Assembly (NCBI RefSeq): GCF_006335005.1
Contig: NZ_VDMP01000023.1
Span: forward strand, 82,577-146,576
Reading direction: 5' to 3'
Source: Nocardioides albidus
Lineage (GTDB): Bacteria; Actinomycetota; Actinomycetes; Propionibacteriales; Nocardioidaceae
DNA: 64,000 nt
A program made the position numbers and the translations under genes. This document shows, piece after piece, positions 61,073 to 64,000 of the stretch. Every line of letters begins with the position of its first letter. The first letter of the stretch is position 1. The notes beneath the pieces are model-generated. The model searched no databases and was not told the DNA's origin. It saw only the letters and a list, made by a program, of their open reading frames with translations.

Positions 61073-62197
61073 TCAGCCCCCGAGCACGTCGGCGAGGTCG
61101 TAGCGCACCGGCTGATCGAGCTGCTCGTAGCCGCACGACTCGGGGTCGCGGTCGTCCCGCCACCTCTTGAAGTGGGCGGTGTGCCGGAAGCGCCGGCCCT
61201 CCATGGCGTCGTACTTCACCTCGATCACGCGCTCGGGACGCAGCGGCGTGAACGAGAGGTCCTTGCCCTGGCTCCACCGGCTCTGCGTGCCGGGCTGCCG
61301 CCCGGGGTTGGCGACGAGGAACTCCTGCCACCTGCCCCACGGGTGCTCCTCGATCGGTACGACGAGCGGCTGGAGCTCGTGCCAGAGCTCGGCGCGGCGC
61401 TTCGCGGTGAAGCTCGCGCTGACCCCGATGTGCTGGAGCTCACCGCCGTCGTAGAGGCCCAGCAGGAGGCTGCCGATCAGCGGGTTCTCCGGCGTGCTGG
61501 TCTTGTGCTCCCGATAGCCCGCGAGGACGACGTCGGCGGTCCGCTCGTGCTTGATCTTCAGCATGGTGCGGGCGTTGGGGGAGTACGGCGCGCTCAGCGG
61601 CTTGGCGACGACGCCGTCGAGCCCGGCGCCCTCGAAGATGTGGAACCACTCCTCGGCGACGGCGGGGTCGGTGCTGGTCCGGGTCAGGTGACAGCGGCCC
61701 GGGCTCTCGAGGGGGTCGGCCGACAGGTGGCCGAGCGCCTCCTCGAGCGCCGCCCGCCGCTGCGCGAACGGCCGGTCGAGGTAGGACTCGTCGCCCAGGG
61801 CGAGCAGGTCGAAGGCGACGAAGTCGGCCGGCGTCTGCTCGGAGAGCAGCGTGATCCGCGACGCGGCGGGGTGGATCCGCTCCTGCAGGACCTCGAACTG
61901 CAGCCGTCCCCTGCCGTCCTCGCCCTCGAGCGCCACGAAGATCTCGCCGTCGAGCACGCACCGCTCCGGCAGCTCGGCCAGCATCGCCTCGACCAGCTCG
62001 GGGAAGTAGCGCGTCAGCGGCTTGGTGTTGCGGCTCGCCAGCTCGATCTCGTCGCCGTCGCGGAACACGATGCACCGGAACCCGTCCCACTTCGGCTCGA
62101 AGCTCAGCCCCTGCTCGTCGTACTTCGCCGGATCGGGCACCCCCGACACGGCCTTGGCGAGCATCGGCAGGACGGGCGGCATCACGGGGAGGTCCAC
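61073..62197 (-). CDS. ligC: ATP-dependent DNA ligase (LigC type)
   Basis: 374-residue ATP-dependent DNA ligase with catalytic Lys36 in motif I (FEPKWDGFRCIVF), then ASRNTKPLTRYFPE, VLDGEIFV (motif III) and the nucleotidyltransferase DGVVAKPLSAPYSP. It closes with KIKHERTADVVLAGYR and an OB-fold ending SFTPLRPERVIEVKYDAMEG. The GTG at 62197 is preferred over ATG 62230 because TAGTCT lies 7 nt upstream at leaderless spacing. With the separate LigD-type polymerase at 58940 it forms a split repair pair; in mycobacteria LigC supports alternative end joining. Confidence 0.94.
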   Translation of the reverse strand: MDLPVMPPVLPMLAKAVSGVPDPAKYDEQGLSFEPKWDGFRCIVFRDGDEIELASRNTKPLTRYFPELVEAMLAELPERCVLDGEIFVALEGEDGRGRLQFEVLQERIHPAASRITLLSEQTPADFVAFDLLALGDESYLDRPFAQRRAALEEALGHLSADPLESPGRCHLTRTSTDPAVAEEWFHIFEGAGLDGVVAKPLSAPYSPNARTMLKIKHERTADVVLAGYREHKTSTPENPLIGSLLLGLYDGGELQHIGVSASFTAKRRAELWHELQPLVVPIEEHPWGRWQEFLVANPGRQPGTQSRWSQGKDLSFTPLRPERVIEVKYDAMEGRRFRHTAHFKRWRDDRDPESCGYEQLDQPVRYDLADVLGG

Positions 62198-62204
62198 GGT
62201 GGTG

Positions 62205-62210
62205 AGACTA
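62205..62210 (-). promoter_or_regulatory. -10 box of ligC
   Basis: On the minus strand TAGTCT lies 7 nt before GTG 62197, deciding that start against ATG 62230. Confidence 0.55.
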
Positions 62211-62239
62211 GTCAGGACGCCGACACTCATCGCTCGGCA

Positions 62240-62644
62240 TCAGTACGACTGGCCGTTGGCGTACCGCTCTCGCCGGAAGTGCCGGCCCTTGCCCCGGTTG
62301 CGGCTCTTGAACGTCGGGAGCTGGGAGTCGCAGTTGGGACAGACCATGCGCAGGTTGTCGCGGTGGTTGTTGGCTGCATCGCCGTCGATGTGGTCGAGCA
62401 CGAAGACCAAGGGCTGGTCGTTCCACTCCTCGACGATGCCACAGATCTCGCAGCAGCCGTCCTGGGCGTCGAGGAGGTAGCGACGGATGTAGTGGTCGCG
62501 GCGACTGGCGGCGACGGCGTTTCCCGACCGCAGCCACTCGGCAGTGAGGACCACGCGCCGGTGCGACTGCCCGCAGTCCATGCTGCAATAGACCTTCTGG
62601 CTCCGCTTGGTCAGTTGCTTTCCGCAGCCGAGACAGCTCCTCAT
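62240..62644 (-). CDS. HNH endonuclease-domain protein
   Basis: 134 residues. An N-terminal zinc-knuckle (CLGCGKQL, later CSMDC) precedes an HNH domain with VLDHIDGDAANNHRDNLRMV and the metal-binding CCEICGIVEEW and CPNCDSQL pairs. These are the usual His-Asn and zinc Cys features of phage-type and genomic HNH nucleases. It lies upstream of ligC on the same strand with its own -10 box (TAGCGT, 62651-62656), and no restriction or phage genes are nearby. It could be a domesticated nuclease or a mobile-element remnant. Confidence 0.88.
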   Translation of the reverse strand: MRSCLGCGKQLTKRSQKVYCSMDCGQSHRRVVLTAEWLRSGNAVAASRRDHYIRRYLLDAQDGCCEICGIVEEWNDQPLVFVLDHIDGDAANNHRDNLRMVCPNCDSQLPTFKSRNRGKGRHFRRERYANGQSY

Positions 62645-62650
62645 GAGGCG

Positions 62651-62656
62651 ACGCTA
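62651..62656 (-). promoter_or_regulatory. -10 box of the HNH gene
   Basis: TAGCGT on the minus strand, 6 nt before ATG 62644; leaderless spacing. Confidence 0.5.
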
Positions 62657-62691
62657 TGCACGGGGGCCGACAGAATCTGCCGGCCCGGTCG

Positions 62692-62764
62692 AGCCGCCTG
62701 GGGGACTCGAACCCCCAGCCTTCACATTACAAGGGTGCTGCGCTACCAATTGCGCCAAGGCGGC
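62692..62764 (-). tRNA. tRNA-Thr (anticodon TGT)
   Basis: On the minus strand the 73-nt cloverleaf has a perfect 7-bp acceptor (GCCGCCT/AGGCGGC) and a 4-bp D stem (GCGC/GCGC) with an AATTGGTA loop. The anticodon loop is CTTGTAA with TGT. The T stem is GGGGG/CCCCC with loop TTCGAGT. The anticodon stem is weak: GCACC opposite TGTGA gives only three pairs with mismatches at both ends. No CCA is encoded. It lies between pdxY and the HNH gene. Confidence 0.9.
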
Positions 62765-62810
62765 GTGCGCACGCGAAGCGAGCGACACGCCCATCCTAGT
62801 CAGCCCGCGC

Positions 62811-63674
62811 TCACCGCAGGCGCTCGACCTCGAACCGCTCGTCCGGTACGGCGATCGCGTCCTGAGCCGCGATCAGCCGCAGCTCCCGCTCGCCGGACTC
62901 CAGGGTCGCCTCGAGCACGTCGTAGACCGACGCGACGGTCCGCCCGAGGGCCACGGCGGGGGAGCCGGTGGTGTGCAGGTGGGCGGTGAAGAGGGCGGCG
63001 GTGATGTCGCCGGAGCCGTTGGCCTTCATCGGCAGCCGCGGGGTCTGCACGATCCAGGCGCCGTCGCCGGTGACGGCGACCATCTCGATCACGTCGGCGG
63101 GTGCGCCGGCGCGCTCCACCGAGGTGACCAGCACGGTCGACGGGCCCATCTCGCGCACGGCGTCGGCCGCGGAGAGGACGTCCTCGATCGGCGAGGGACC
63201 GCTCAGCGAGTCGCGGCCGGTGATGAACCCGAGCTCGAACTGGTTGGGTGTGAGGATGTCCGCCACGGGGACGACCTCCGAGCGGATGATCGGGGGGATC
63301 TCCGGATTCACGAAGCACCCGGACTTCGCGTTGCCCATCACCGGGTCGCAGGTGTAGGTCGCGGCCGGGTTGGCTGCCTTCACCCGCTTGACCGCGTCGA
63401 CGATCACCGCCGCGACGGCGGGCGAGCCCTGGTAGCCGGACAGCACGGCGTCGCACGTCGCGAGCACGCCACGCTCCTCGATCCCGGTGATCACCTCGGC
63501 GACGTCGGCCGGGTCGAGCAGCGGGCCGCGCCAGGCGCCGTACCCGGTGTGGTTGGAGAAGTGGACCGTGAACACCGGCCACACCTCGTGGCCGAGCCGC
63601 TGCAGCGGGAAGACCGCCGCGGAGTTGCCGACGTGGCCGTAGGCGACCGAGGACTGGATGGAGAGGATCCGCAC
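62811..63674 (-). CDS. pdxY: pyridoxal kinase PdxY
   Basis: 287-residue ribokinase-family pyridoxal kinase of the PdxY type, phosphorylating pyridoxal in B6 salvage. It has VAYGHVGNSAAVFPLQRLGH, VFTVHFSNHTGYGAWRG, CDPVMGNAKSGCFV and the anion-hole/base region MKANGSGDITAALFTAHL. It starts at a GTG (63674) with GGGAGGA upstream; an upstream extension to 63932 would run into the divergent GMC gene. It is divergent from the GMC oxidoreductase across an 81-bp control region. Confidence 0.93.
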   Translation of the reverse strand: MRILSIQSSVAYGHVGNSAAVFPLQRLGHEVWPVFTVHFSNHTGYGAWRGPLLDPADVAEVITGIEERGVLATCDAVLSGYQGSPAVAAVIVDAVKRVKAANPAATYTCDPVMGNAKSGCFVNPEIPPIIRSEVVPVADILTPNQFELGFITGRDSLSGPSPIEDVLSAADAVREMGPSTVLVTSVERAGAPADVIEMVAVTGDGAWIVQTPRLPMKANGSGDITAALFTAHLHTTGSPAVALGRTVASVYDVLEATLESGERELRLIAAQDAIAVPDERFEVERLR

Positions 63675-63755
63675 GCGGCCATCCTCCCGCGCTCGCCTGC
63701 GATCGAGAAAGTGAAACCCTTTCGCAACGAAACTAGAACACGTTACAGTGCGGAC
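63675..63755. promoter_or_regulatory. divergent control region between pdxY and the GMC oxidoreductase gene
   Basis: AT-rich for this genome. TACAGT (63744-63749) lies 6 nt before GTG 63756, and TTCGCA (63721-63726) lies 17 nt further upstream as a possible -35. An inverted repeat, GAAAG (63707-63711) with CTTTC (63719-63723), straddles the -35 and may be an operator. Confidence 0.5.
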
Positions 63756-64000
63756 GTGGTCAACAACGAAGCCGACTATGTCGTGGTGGGTTCCGGCAGC
63801 TCCGGGGCGGTGGTCGCGGGCCGCCTGGCCCAGTCCGGGGCCTCGGTGATCCTGCTCGAGGCGGGCAAGTCCGACGCCAAGGGCCTGCACGGCTACTTCA
63901 CGCGCAAGCCCGGGATGATCGGGCCGATGCACTCCGAGCCCAAGCTGGAGCGGCTCTTCGACTGGGGCTACCGCTCGGTGCCGCAGCCCGGCCTCGACGG
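63756..64000 (+). CDS. GMC-family oxidoreductase (3' end missing)
   Basis: The first 81 codons of a FAD-dependent GMC oxidoreductase (choline dehydrogenase/glucose oxidase family). The ADP-binding fold is at residues 7-33 (ADYVVVGSGSSGAVVAGRLA, then SVILLEAGKSD). This is followed by a segment before the usual substrate-specific region (DWGYRSVPQPGLDG). It starts at GTG 63756 after a leaderless -10 box. The substrate class cannot be told from this fragment; the rest of the gene is beyond the window. Confidence 0.85.
   Translation, partial: MVNNEADYVVVGSGSSGAVVAGRLAQSGASVILLEAGKSDAKGLHGYFTRKPGMIGPMHSEPKLERLFDWGYRSVPQPGLD

Noticed and set aside
62240-62644. HNH protein as part of a restriction-modification or phage defence system
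   Set aside because: No methyltransferase, helicase or other defence gene is adjacent; it stands between ligC and a tRNA, so only the HNH domain is claimed.
62692-62764. tRNA as integration site of a mobile element
   Set aside because: No integrase or repeated 3' tRNA fragment found in the window.

Overview
The window is very GC-rich, with G or C at almost every third codon position, ATG/GTG starts and many 4-base ATGA/GTGA gene overlaps. Together with the gene content (HemQ, MutAB/MeaB, a BMP-type nucleoside ABC importer, LigC and a stand-alone LigD-type polymerase domain, a Cys-rich leader peptide, leaderless promoters) this points to a high-GC actinomycete. Nocardioides or a close relative is my best guess, by inference only. 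No phage, plasmid or CRISPR locus was seen.

Layout. 1-4733: methylmalonyl-CoA mutase (mutA partial, mutB) and its GTPase chaperone meaB. 4807-9075: an unassigned helical protein with a lipoprotein, an M20D amidohydrolase, and a secreted DUF3060 protein. 9079-14344 (minus): a BMP-family nucleoside ABC importer. 14543-16263: cytidine deaminase and thymidine phosphorylase. 16264-19930 (minus): the DUF1116/FdrA/DUF2877 complex related to the E. coli oxamate carbamoyltransferase. From 19966: a divergent PucR-type regulator. 21412-33512: a long plus-strand run with a UraA-like permease, a three-subunit molybdenum hydroxylase, CoxG, an amidase, HyuA, HyuB and an NAD(P)-binding protein. 33603-40459: carbamate kinase, a barbiturase/cyanuric-acid-hydrolase-family enzyme, a second three-subunit molybdenum hydroxylase and a second CoxG. 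40589-43762: a self-sufficient CYP102-type P450.

43779-49786 (minus): a MoxR/DUF58/VWA/TPR cluster and an RDD protein. 49818-57423: SpoIIM-like protein, HemY, a membrane protein, a NarL-type two-component system, HemQ and an LppX/LprG-like lipoprotein. 57483-58930: a Cys-rich leader peptide, cysteine dioxygenase, rhodanese and MsrB. 58940-62644: LigD-type polymerase domain, two small proteins, LigC and an HNH protein. Then tRNA-Thr, pdxY and the start of a GMC oxidoreductase.

The most interesting part is 9-40 kb. Nucleoside uptake, deamination and phosphorolysis, uracil uptake, two molybdenum hydroxylases, a barbiturase-like ring opener, an amidase, an FdrA-type carbamoyltransferase complex and carbamate kinase can be read as one oxidative pyrimidine pathway. 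I infer that the ring-opened product ureidomalonate, a one-carbon-longer homologue of oxalurate, is phosphorolysed to malonamate plus carbamoyl phosphate. That would yield ATP instead of urea. Intergenic regions also hold several striking symmetric repeats (35.7, 52.2 and 60.1 kb), and many genes show a TANNNT box 6-7 nt upstream of the start codon, as in leaderless transcripts.
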